Positions 9,361 to 16,664 of a stretch of DNA of 64,000 nt are shown one piece after another. The stretch is from contig JBAYUG010000006.1 of assembly GCA_041675325.1 (NCBI GenBank), positions 4,650 through 68,649 on the forward strand. Direction: 5' to 3'. Source of the DNA: CAIKZJ01 sp041675325. Its GTDB lineage: Bacteria > Bacteroidota > Ignavibacteria > Tepidaquicellales > Tepidaquicellaceae. Both the position numbers and the translations under genes were made by a program. Numbering within the stretch: position 1 is the stretch's first letter; each line of letters opens with the position of its first letter. The notes below the pieces were generated by a model, which was not told where the DNA came from, did no database searches, and worked only from the letters and a program-made list of their open reading frames with translations.

Positions 9361-9831
9361 TCAGAGATACTTCCCGTAAACTACCAGAGAATCTCCGATG
9401 TTGTAAAAATCTTTTATTTCAACTAACTCTTTATACAAGTTCTTAAGATAAAACTTTCTTTCTTTCTCGTAAGAAGGTTTTCCGCTTGTCTCTATTAGAA
9501 TTAATCTTACAGATTTATCTTTTAAATAATTTTCTATGTAATCAATCAGTTTACTTCCAATACCCTTTGACTGTACATTCGGATTAACAGCAATCCAGTA
9601 CAGGTCGTATGTGCCGGTTGTTAAAGGTCTTGGACCGACGCAGACATAACCGTTAATATCATTAGTATCGCTTTCATCAACAAATATTTCATAATCCTTC
9701 TGATGAGAATCGTTAATATAAACATCTACAAGCTCCATTGCAATCTTTATCTCTTCAGGATTAAAGTTATTCGTATCCATGAGAATCTTTTCAATCTTGT
9801 TCCTGTCAGTATTTAAAAGTTTACGTATCAT
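9361..9831 (-). CDS. GNAT-family N-acetyltransferase
   Basis: 156 residues from the ATG at 9831 (MIRKLLNTDRNKI). An upstream in-frame ATG at 9885 would overlap the preceding gene and add 18 residues without GNAT features, so I prefer 9831, which leaves 4 bp after the ATP-grasp stop. Acetyl-CoA binding is indicated by the strand LYWIAVNP followed by the Q-S-K-G-I-G-S pyrophosphate loop (about residues 93-99). Next to kamA, a beta-lysine N6-acetyltransferase (AblB-like) role is an attractive inference, but it is shorter than AblB and the paired ATP-grasp genes suggest another amine substrate is possible. Confidence 0.88.
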   Translation of the reverse strand: MIRKLLNTDRNKIEKILMDTNNFNPEEIKIAMELVDVYINDSHQKDYEIFVDESDTNDINGYVCVGPRPLTTGTYDLYWIAVNPNVQSKGIGSKLIDYIENYLKDKSVRLILIETSGKPSYEKERKFYLKNLYKELVEIKDFYNIGDSLVVYGKYL

Positions 9832-9835
9832 TAAA

Positions 9836-10939
9836 TTAATTCTTTTCTGCAAATATTCTCTGCCATCTTTCCCATGCATAGTCAATCACTTTTGATATCA
9901 TCTGCTCATAGGTCCAGCCATAAGCTTTACCGCTTCTTGTAAATCCTGTATCCTCATCGACGTCTGAAGAAATATCAGGATTAGGATTGAGTTCGAGCAC
10001 GTAAGGAACTCCGTCTTTGACTCTGAAATCGACGCGTGCATAATCGGATGCTCCAACGAGATGATAAACTGTCCTTGCAGTCTTTTGAATCAATGCTTCA
10101 AGTTCCGGAGACAAATTCTTTGCAGGGCAAACAGCTTTTGTACCTGCAAACTCAACGGTGTTATACATCCACTTGCTGTTGTAGCTTACTATCTTAGGCA
10201 GTTCGGCAGGGAGCGCAGAGAAATCAATTTCGGAAATCGGAAATACTATTAGGTCGTTAATATCTTTGACAACATTTCCAACGACGCTTACGTTTATCTC
10301 ACGTCCGTCGATAAACTGTTCAACCAATGCGGGTTGTTTATGCTTATCGAGAACAAATTCAATTCTGCTTCTAAGCTGTGCTTCATCGTGTACGATTGAA
10401 TTATTCTCTATGCCAATGCTTGCATCTTCGCGTGAAGGTTTTACTATTAAAGGATATTTATCCTTTAGCTTTGAATAACCTTCTTCGTTTAGTTTTGAAG
10501 GACTTGTCGATATAAAATGTAATGCTGTGGGTATATCGTAATAGTTAAGTATTTCTTTTACACGGGCTTTATTGAGTGCGAGTCCGAGAGTTAATGCACG
10601 CGAGCCTGTATATGGAATCTTCAGCATTTCAAACAAAGCAGCGATTGTCATTTCCTGAGTAGGGTCACCATCGAGTGATTCGCAGAGGTTGAAAATAATA
10701 TCGGGTCTGTTGTCACGAAGTTCATCGATGAGCTTAAACGGGTCGAGTGCGACAGGAACAATTTTAGTTTCGTGGCTGCTCTCTTTAAGTGCACGCTGAA
10801 CAGACTTCATTTCATCGAGAACACCGTACTCACTCATATCTATTGCTTCATCAACTTTGTCGATATCAGTAACACCATCATCCCAGATGCGGTCTTTTGT
10901 GTATTGAAGCGGATCGTTATATAATATGCTTACTTTCAT
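9836..10939 (-). CDS. ATP-grasp ligase, D-alanine-D-alanine ligase-like (second of a tandem pair)
   Basis: 367 residues with the three-part ATP-grasp layout. The N-terminal domain has FNLCESLDGD and TGSRALTLGLALNK (about 83-124). The ATP-binding lysine segment is KPSREDASIG (167-176), the hinge EQFIDGREI (207-215), then ARVDFR (301-306) and the Mg-ligand strand ELNPNPD (316-322). Canonical Ddl has EINTxPGMT at the end; here PNPD replaces TxPG, so the acceptor amino acid is likely not D-alanine. It forms an amide or peptide bond via an acyl phosphate. Its start codon abuts the stop of the paralogue upstream (TAAATG), so the pair is coupled and may work in sequence or as a complex. Confidence 0.87.
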   Translation of the reverse strand: MKVSILYNDPLQYTKDRIWDDGVTDIDKVDEAIDMSEYGVLDEMKSVQRALKESSHETKIVPVALDPFKLIDELRDNRPDIIFNLCESLDGDPTQEMTIAALFEMLKIPYTGSRALTLGLALNKARVKEILNYYDIPTALHFISTSPSKLNEEGYSKLKDKYPLIVKPSREDASIGIENNSIVHDEAQLRSRIEFVLDKHKQPALVEQFIDGREINVSVVGNVVKDINDLIVFPISEIDFSALPAELPKIVSYNSKWMYNTVEFAGTKAVCPAKNLSPELEALIQKTARTVYHLVGASDYARVDFRVKDGVPYVLELNPNPDISSDVDEDTGFTRSGKAYGWTYEQMISKVIDYAWERWQRIFAEKN

Positions 10940-12019
10940 TTATAATGCTGAGTATCTTTTAACTGCTTCACTTAAAACTGTGTTGAGCATTGTATTGTAA
11001 TCCATTCCTGCATGCCTTGCTGACTTTGGATAGCAGGAATTGTCCTGAGGATTAGGAAGAATACCAGGTAACGGATTAATCTCAATCACATTAGGGATAT
11101 TATTTTCGTCAAGACGTATATCAATACGCGCCCAGTCTTTTATTCTTAGAACATTAAAGGCATCTTTACAAACTTTTTCAATATGCTGATAAATGTTCTT
11201 GTCTATTTCAGCCGGGCATTTAAATATATCGAGTTGATTTTCGCGTGTATCAAAGAACCATTTCACTTCATAGGAATATATCTTATTAAATCCTTCGGGA
11301 ACGGTGTCGAGATTAATTTCAACGACAGGCAGAACTCTGACATCGCCGCCATTACCGAGCATTGCAACTGTAAACTCTTTTCCTGGAATATAATCTTCGA
11401 CTAATGCAGGCTGTCTGTAACTATCCTTGATTCTTTCTATTTCACTGTTCAGTTCATTGAGGTTCTTAACAAGAGATGAATCATAAATACCTTTTGACGA
11501 GCCTTCATGCAAAGGTTTCACAAACATAGGATACTTAAATCCATTATCTTTGGTAACCGGTTTATCTGTAATGAAGAACTTAGAATTAGGAATGTTGTAG
11601 TAAGAAAGTATTTCTTTGCAGCGTGCCTTGTCGTGACAGATACCGATAGTTATAGAATCGCTACCTGTATGTTTAATGTCGAGCATTTCGAGCATTGAGG
11701 GTATCTGCGACTCCCTTGAAGCACCGTTAAAACCTTCTGCAACGTTAAATACAAATTCTGGTTTAAGGCTTTTGAGCTTTTCATATGCATCTTCATCACC
11801 TTCAACAAGCTCAACAGAATGACCTTCTGACACAAAAGCATTGCTTATTGCATCAATAGTTTCCATTGAATCCCATTCAGCATAAGTATCATCGAGTCGT
11901 TCGGGATAATTCTCTACAAGGTTACGGTTTATGTATTTTGCTGCATTCGCCGCAACGCCTGTCTGCTCTGCATTTCCGCCGTTATCATTTTTAACGTTAT
12001 ATGTTAGTGCTAATCTCAA
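10940..12019 (-). CDS. ATP-grasp ligase, D-alanine-D-alanine ligase-like (first of a tandem pair)
   Basis: 359 residues, paralogous to the next gene. It shows FNVAEGFNGASRESQIP (91-107, matching the E-G-x-x-G-E block of Ddl), KPLHEGSSKG (168-177), EDYIPGKEF (208-216), ARIDIR (297-302) and EINPLPGI (313-320), so all ATP and Mg contacts appear intact. The first 50 residues carry an unusual GGNAEQTG segment not found in housekeeping Ddl. It is first in the operon with the second ATP-grasp enzyme, GNAT and kamA, and a 215 bp A+T-rich divergent promoter region lies upstream. A peptide or amide containing lysine or beta-lysine as product is inference. Confidence 0.87.
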   Translation of the reverse strand: MRLALTYNVKNDNGGNAEQTGVAANAAKYINRNLVENYPERLDDTYAEWDSMETIDAISNAFVSEGHSVELVEGDEDAYEKLKSLKPEFVFNVAEGFNGASRESQIPSMLEMLDIKHTGSDSITIGICHDKARCKEILSYYNIPNSKFFITDKPVTKDNGFKYPMFVKPLHEGSSKGIYDSSLVKNLNELNSEIERIKDSYRQPALVEDYIPGKEFTVAMLGNGGDVRVLPVVEINLDTVPEGFNKIYSYEVKWFFDTRENQLDIFKCPAEIDKNIYQHIEKVCKDAFNVLRIKDWARIDIRLDENNIPNVIEINPLPGILPNPQDNSCYPKSARHAGMDYNTMLNTVLSEAVKRYSAL

Positions 12020-12234
12020 AAATAATTACAATTAACTAAAATTAATTTTAACAAATATAACATTATAACTGTAATAGTCAATAATTTTTATCAATATACA
12101 TCATAATTTTAAAATATAATTTAAGACGACGATTCATGTTTTGGCTGAATATTATTGTTGGAACTTTTACTATTGATTTTATGTCTTATTATATATAACT
12201 TGCTAATAGCAACTAATTAAAACCAAATATTAGA

Positions 12235-12747
12235 ATGAAAAAGATCAATTACATAATAGCCGCAGTTTTACTCATAACCGGATTCACGGTGTTTTCTTCC
12301 TGTTCTAAGGATGCAAACACACAGACGGGAGAAAAGAAAACTGACAACAATACAAATTTAAATAATCAAAAGGATAAAAAAGGTAAAATGGAACATTTAA
12401 CAGCAGCAACATTTAAATCAAAAGTATTTAATTACGAAACGAATAAAGAGTGGAAGTTTGAGGGTGATAGACCTGCGATAATTGACTTCTACGCTGATTG
12501 GTGCGCACCGTGCAAGATGGTAGCTCCGGTTTTAGAAGAGCTTGCAACTGATTACGACGGCAAGGTTGATATTTACAAGGTTGACACCGAAGTTGAGCAG
12601 GAACTTGCAGCAGTTTTCGGAATAAGAAGTATTCCTTCGATATTATTTATTCCTAAAAGCGGGCAGCCGCAAATGTCGGCAGGTGCAATGCAAAAAGAAG
12701 GATTTGTACAGGCAATAAACGAGATACTGCTTCCTTCTAACAATTAG
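12235..12747 (+). CDS. Lipoprotein thioredoxin
   Basis: 170 residues. An N-terminal lipoprotein signal (lipobox SSC, Cys23) is followed by a Lys/Asn/Thr-rich linker (24-52) and a thioredoxin fold (55-168). The active site is Cys90-Ala-Pro-Cys93 in DWCAPCKM, with the cis-Pro loop SIPSILF. It is predicted to act as a disulfide reductant or exchanger on the periplasmic side, anchored by lipid. It is divergent from the ATP-grasp operon and ends before a strong hairpin at 12792. Confidence 0.9.
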   Translation: MKKINYIIAAVLLITGFTVFSSCSKDANTQTGEKKTDNNTNLNNQKDKKGKMEHLTAATFKSKVFNYETNKEWKFEGDRPAIIDFYADWCAPCKMVAPVLEELATDYDGKVDIYKVDTEVEQELAAVFGIRSIPSILFIPKSGQPQMSAGAMQKEGFVQAINEILLPSNN

Positions 12748-12791
12748 AGTTGTTTCTTTCATAGCTGATATATATCCGTTATGTCCTCCTT

Positions 12792-12821
12792 GAAGCGGGT
12801 TTACGAAAGTAGATCCGCTTC
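12792..12821. terminator. Bidirectional hairpin with GAAA tetraloop between convergent genes
   Basis: A 13-bp stem (with two G-U pairs) closed by a GAAA tetraloop, between the thioredoxin gene (+) and the FkbM methyltransferase gene (-). The arms are GAAGCGGGTTTAC and GTAGATCCGCTTC. A T-rich stretch follows on the plus strand. It most likely terminates transcription from one or both sides. Confidence 0.7.
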
Positions 12822-12830
12822 TTTATTTAA

Positions 12831-13562
12831 CTAAGACCTAAAAAATGTAGCGTCAACCTGAAGGACCCTGCCTGTTTCCTTATTGACAAAGGCGGGCTGG
12901 ATACCGTGGAGTTCAAAACCGTAAGAAATAATTCTTTCGTACAACTCCTTGAAGAGAACCTGACCGTCATACAATTTTACCAGAGACATTTCCATATAAA
13001 ATCCTTTGATTCGAGGCATTGAATTCACAGCACCATTAAGCACTTTATCTTCATATCCCTGCGTATCAATTTTAACGAGAATATTTTTACATCCTGAAGA
13101 ATACTTATCAAGAACTGAATCAAGCTTAAACACTTTTGCTTTTTCAACTCCAACATATTTTGATTTAGGAGCAGCGGATTCGTGCTCTTCAAGCATTGAA
13201 AGAGCAGAGCTGCTTATAGAATTTTCGGAGATGTGCATTTCTATTTCTCCGTCTTCATCGCCGATTGCACATCTCTCGGCAGGCGTCCAGTCAGGATAGG
13301 ACTTGCTGTTTGCCGACAGGACTTTATAAGCACTTTCTAGCGGTTCGAACGAAACCATCTTTCCTTTGTATCCCAGTTTATAAATCAATTCACCGAACTG
13401 CCCTGTATTTGCGCCTATATCGAATATCATATCAACGTTGTTGTGCAAGAGCTGTTTAACAAGAATCTCTTCATCGGTCATTTTAACATCGACTCCAAAC
13501 TTATTGCCGATTTTTCTTAAAGCCATTTCAGACTTAATCTTATACAGTTTTAGTTTTGACAT
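12831..13562 (-). CDS. FkbM-family methyltransferase
   Basis: 243 residues. A class I SAM-binding site is visible as MIFDIGANTGQFG (about 40-52) with an acidic end of strand 2 in VSFEP, and the FkbM-type motif VKIDTQGYED (about 163-172). FkbM enzymes O-methylate sugars or small molecules, and those in polysaccharide clusters cap or decorate glycans. It is the last gene of a three-gene minus-strand cluster after GT2 and GT4 genes, with 1 bp between it and the GT2 gene, so surface glycan modification is the likely job. Confidence 0.88.
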   Translation of the reverse strand: MSKLKLYKIKSEMALRKIGNKFGVDVKMTDEEILVKQLLHNNVDMIFDIGANTGQFGELIYKLGYKGKMVSFEPLESAYKVLSANSKSYPDWTPAERCAIGDEDGEIEMHISENSISSSALSMLEEHESAAPKSKYVGVEKAKVFKLDSVLDKYSSGCKNILVKIDTQGYEDKVLNGAVNSMPRIKGFYMEMSLVKLYDGQVLFKELYERIISYGFELHGIQPAFVNKETGRVLQVDATFFRS

Positions 13563-13563
13563 A

Positions 13564-14328
13564 TTATAATAGTTTTCTTCTTTTGATGATATAAACAGTG
13601 AATTTGTAAGAGAGTTTAACGTGATTAAGCATAACGCTGAAACGATTGAAATGTGTGCACAGCATACGGAATCTTTCTTTTAATGACTTCATCGTGTACT
13701 GCCGCGAATATCCGCCGATTAAGAACTTTGAGAGAGTCAGGTTTGTGTTTATAACTCTGGTGCTTTTCTTTAGAAGTTTGATAGCCCAGTCTATATCGGC
13801 GACAAATTTATAATTAATATCATACTCTTCGCAGAGGCTCCGCTTTGCTATCAAAGACTGATGTGACACGAGCATGCCTTCAATCATCTTTTTCCAGTTG
13901 AGATCTTTGGGCGGAATCTTTAATGTACGTTTTCCGTAACTGTGTCCGCTTTCATCAACCATCTCTGTATCGCCGTAATATACGTCGGCGTCTTTTACTT
14001 CGGCAAATACTTTGTTCAGGATATTGTCTTCAGCGGGTATATCACCTGAATTAATGAACCAAACATAATTACCGGTAGAAGCATTTTGTCCTTTATTCAT
14101 GGCATCATAAATGCCTTTGTCCTTTTCACTTATGAAATAGTTAATGATATCTTTATTGGAATTAATAACATCGAAAGTGCCGTCAGTTGAAGCGCCGTCT
14201 ATAACAACGTATTCGAGATTATTATATTTCAGATTTCGGACAGCGGTGATTGTTTTTGTAAGGTTCTCTTTATTATTAAAGACAACTGTAATGATGCTGA
14301 CTTTGGGATGCGGGTTGAAATTGTTCAT
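13564..14328 (-). CDS. Glycosyltransferase family 2
   Basis: 254 residues, GT-A fold. The N-terminal VSIITVVFNNKENLTKTI (9-26), the YVVIDGASTDGT block (about 46-57) and the acidic INSGD (about 101-105, the DxD equivalent) mark a GT2 enzyme of the colanic-acid WcaE/WcaA type that uses a nucleotide sugar. The start codon directly follows the stop of the GT4 gene with no gap, showing translational coupling. Acceptor and donor sugars are unknown. Confidence 0.9.
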   Translation of the reverse strand: MNNFNPHPKVSIITVVFNNKENLTKTITAVRNLKYNNLEYVVIDGASTDGTFDVINSNKDIINYFISEKDKGIYDAMNKGQNASTGNYVWFINSGDIPAEDNILNKVFAEVKDADVYYGDTEMVDESGHSYGKRTLKIPPKDLNWKKMIEGMLVSHQSLIAKRSLCEEYDINYKFVADIDWAIKLLKKSTRVINTNLTLSKFLIGGYSRQYTMKSLKERFRMLCTHFNRFSVMLNHVKLSYKFTVYIIKRRKLL

Positions 14329-15423
14329 TTAAGAAAGAACCTCCTGATAAAAGTCGTATGTTTCATGGGCGCATTTATCCCATGAGAAGAGTTTTTCTCT
14401 GTCGCGACCTTTTTGAATTAAGTCGTTACGGATGTTTGTGTCATTAATAACAGAATCGATACATGAGGACAGCTCTTCGGGGGAATCGGGATTAAAGTAC
14501 AAACCTGCATTACCGCAAATTTCGGGCAAGGAGCCGACATTGGATGCAACGATGGGACATTCATAAAACATGGCTTCGAGCAAAGGGATTCCGAAACCTT
14601 CGTATTTGGACGGATAAACAAATGCGGCTGCATATTTATAGAGATTAGCCATCTTCTTATCGTTAGCTCCGACCTGGACAAAAGTATTTTGAAGATCTGC
14701 TTTTGAAATCATATCTGTTTCAGTTTTTGTGAATTCACCGCCGCCACAGCAAATAAGCTTATAATCAACTTTGAGAGATTGATTTATTTCGAACAGCTTA
14801 AGCATGATTGCAAAGTTCTTGTAGCTTCTTCTATCGCCGATGTATAAAATGTATTTCCCGTCTATGATAGACTTTTCGCTAATGTCATACCTCAGAGAAT
14901 TAGCGAGATAGATTACTTTAACTTTTTTGCTTTTGAGGTCATACATTTCTTCAAGGTCTTTGCGTGTGGATTCCGAGATACAAATAATGCCGTCGGCTTT
15001 TTCGATGGCTATTTTCTTAAGCTTGGCTGATCTATCGAGCTTTGAAAAGTTTTCGGAGAACTTATCGTGGGTAAAATCATAAACTGTAACGACTCTCTTG
15101 TGCTTTTTGCTTACGTTGATATCGCCGAAGTAAGTCTGATGCATTATGTCAAAATTCTGCTTTTCGGCAAATCTTTCGAAAAGAGGTTTTTGTATTGTAA
15201 TGGACAGAAACTTTGTTCTAGGAATATGCTTTATCTTAGAGCCTGAGAACACTGTGAATTTATCGGAATATTTTTCGAGACCGTATTCGTTTATGAATCT
15301 GCCCATATAAAGCAATACTTCAGTATTAAATCCCGGCATTCGTCTGATTAGTTCAAAATAATAACGTGAGACCCCGCCGTACTTTTGAATCAGGAATATT
15401 TCATTATCGTAGAGTATTCTCAT
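14329..15423 (-). CDS. Glycosyltransferase family 4 (GT1-like fold)
   Basis: 364 residues, GT-B fold. The N-terminal acceptor half has GGVSRYYFEL (15-24). The C-terminal half carries ILYIGDRRSYKNF (about 192-204), the donor-binding YPSKYEGFGIPLLEAM (about 272-287, with the EGFGxPxxE motif) and CPIVASNVGSLPEICGNAG. It is the first gene of the cluster with GT2 and FkbM and presumably elongates a cell-surface polysaccharide or glycolipid from a nucleotide sugar at the cytoplasmic face. Confidence 0.92.
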   Translation of the reverse strand: MRILYDNEIFLIQKYGGVSRYYFELIRRMPGFNTEVLLYMGRFINEYGLEKYSDKFTVFSGSKIKHIPRTKFLSITIQKPLFERFAEKQNFDIMHQTYFGDINVSKKHKRVVTVYDFTHDKFSENFSKLDRSAKLKKIAIEKADGIICISESTRKDLEEMYDLKSKKVKVIYLANSLRYDISEKSIIDGKYILYIGDRRSYKNFAIMLKLFEINQSLKVDYKLICCGGGEFTKTETDMISKADLQNTFVQVGANDKKMANLYKYAAAFVYPSKYEGFGIPLLEAMFYECPIVASNVGSLPEICGNAGLYFNPDSPEELSSCIDSVINDTNIRNDLIQKGRDREKLFSWDKCAHETYDFYQEVLS

Positions 15424-15484
15424 TTAATAATTTACTAAAAACATAAATAGCAGAAAATCTAATTAGTTATAATGATTAAGATAA

Positions 15485-15600
15485 AGATAGAAAATGGAAT
15501 ACGCCACAGCGCATCTTCGACACGGATTTGCACAGATAAAACGGATTATCGCGGATTTAAGAAACAAAATATTGCCCGCGAGAAAGAGACGGAAAGAGCC
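15485..15600. repeat. Composite intergenic repeat: CACGGATT-type short repeats plus ATTGCCCGCG core
   Basis: Between the GT4 gene (-) and lemA (+). The left part has degenerate CACGGATTT / ACGGATTAT / GCGGATTTA units of 9-11 bp; the right part (15570-15600) carries the ATTGCCCGCG-AGAAAGAGACGG core that recurs at 20260 and 20430. The whole gap 15424-16015 (592 bp) has no convincing gene; beyond 15730 it is simply A+T-rich and should include the lemA promoter. Confidence 0.75.
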
Positions 15601-15610
15601 AAAGGTAATG

Positions 15611-15643
15611 GAGAGCCAAGTGAGAGCCAAGTGAGAACCAAGT
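15611..15643. repeat. Three tandem 11-bp repeats (GAGAGCCAAGT)
   Basis: Three head-to-tail copies of GAGAGCCAAGT (the third reads GAGAACCAAGT) directly after the composite repeat. A second imperfect duplication, GGATATGGAGTGGGTTTA / TAGCGGGTTTGGAGTGAGTT, follows at about 15671-15710. No ORF uses it. Confidence 0.8.
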
Positions 15644-16015
15644 AAAAACCATTTACAGTATAATTATAGTGGATATGGAGTGGGTTTATAGCGGGTTTGG
15701 AGTGAGTTTTATAAATTGTGCTATCTATAGCATTATTAGCTATAATAGGATGTTTTTTGAGTAGAATATCTAATTGAAGATTGATATATTTAAATATAAT
15801 TAGATTTTTTGTGATTGTCAATAGATATTATAATTAATTCTACTTATTATTGTCTATATTATAATATGCAGACGAGAAGTGGTTTTTAGAGGGTGAAAAA
15901 ACGAAACGGGGTGATCTTTTGTTTGTATATAGATAATTGCGATTTACAGTTTTTATAATGTTTAAAATTAATATTTTGTTTGTTAACTTAAATAATTAAA
16001 TTAATTTAAATTAAT

Positions 16016-16630
16016 ATGAAAATTACGAAGTATTTATTATCAGTAGTTGTATTATTTATCATCGCCTCATCAATTTCAGGGTGCGGTTATAACTCACTGG
16101 TCACTTCCGAAGAGACAATTAGTTCAGCATGGGCTCAGGTAGAGAACCAGTATCAAAGAAGAGCAGACCTTATTCCAAACCTTGTGCAGACTGTTCAGGG
16201 AGCGGCAGATTTTGAGAAAAGCGTTCTGACAGAAGTAACAGAAATGAGAAGCAGGGTTGGACAGGTAAAGCTAAGCGCAGATGATCTAAACGATCCCGAG
16301 AAATTTGCTAAGTACCAGCAGGCACAGGACGGACTTTCCTCCGCACTTTCGAGACTTCTGGTTGTAACGGAAAATTATCCGTCGTTAAGGTCAAACGATA
16401 ATTTTCTTCAGTTACAGTCACAGCTTGAGGGAACAGAAAACAGAATATCAGTTGAGAGAAAGAAATTTAACGAAGCAGTTCAGGCATTCAACACACAAGT
16501 AAGAAGTTTTCCAACGATAATAACAGCAAAGATTTTCGGCTTCAAAGAAAAGCCATACTTCAAAGGCAAGGAAGGCAGCGAGAACGCACCTGACGTGAAC
16601 TTTGACTTTAACAAGAAAGATAAGAAATAA
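16016..16630 (+). CDS. LemA family lipoprotein
   Basis: 204 residues. A lipoprotein signal ends at Cys23 (ISGCG). The LemA core follows: SAWAQVENQYQRRADLIPNLVQTVQG (about 37-62), a long helical hairpin with YPSLRSNDNFLQLQSQLEGTENRI (about 122-145) and a short tail after FKEKPYF. LemA proteins are membrane-anchored helical bundles of uncertain function, often paired with TPM-domain (YgcG) proteins; none is adjacent here. It is 34 bp before the nucleotidyltransferase gene, so cotranscription is possible. Confidence 0.93.
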   Translation: MKITKYLLSVVVLFIIASSISGCGYNSLVTSEETISSAWAQVENQYQRRADLIPNLVQTVQGAADFEKSVLTEVTEMRSRVGQVKLSADDLNDPEKFAKYQQAQDGLSSALSRLLVVTENYPSLRSNDNFLQLQSQLEGTENRISVERKKFNEAVQAFNTQVRSFPTIITAKIFGFKEKPYFKGKEGSENAPDVNFDFNKKDKK

Positions 16631-16664
16631 ATATAGATATTAAATAAAATAATCTGATACGTAT

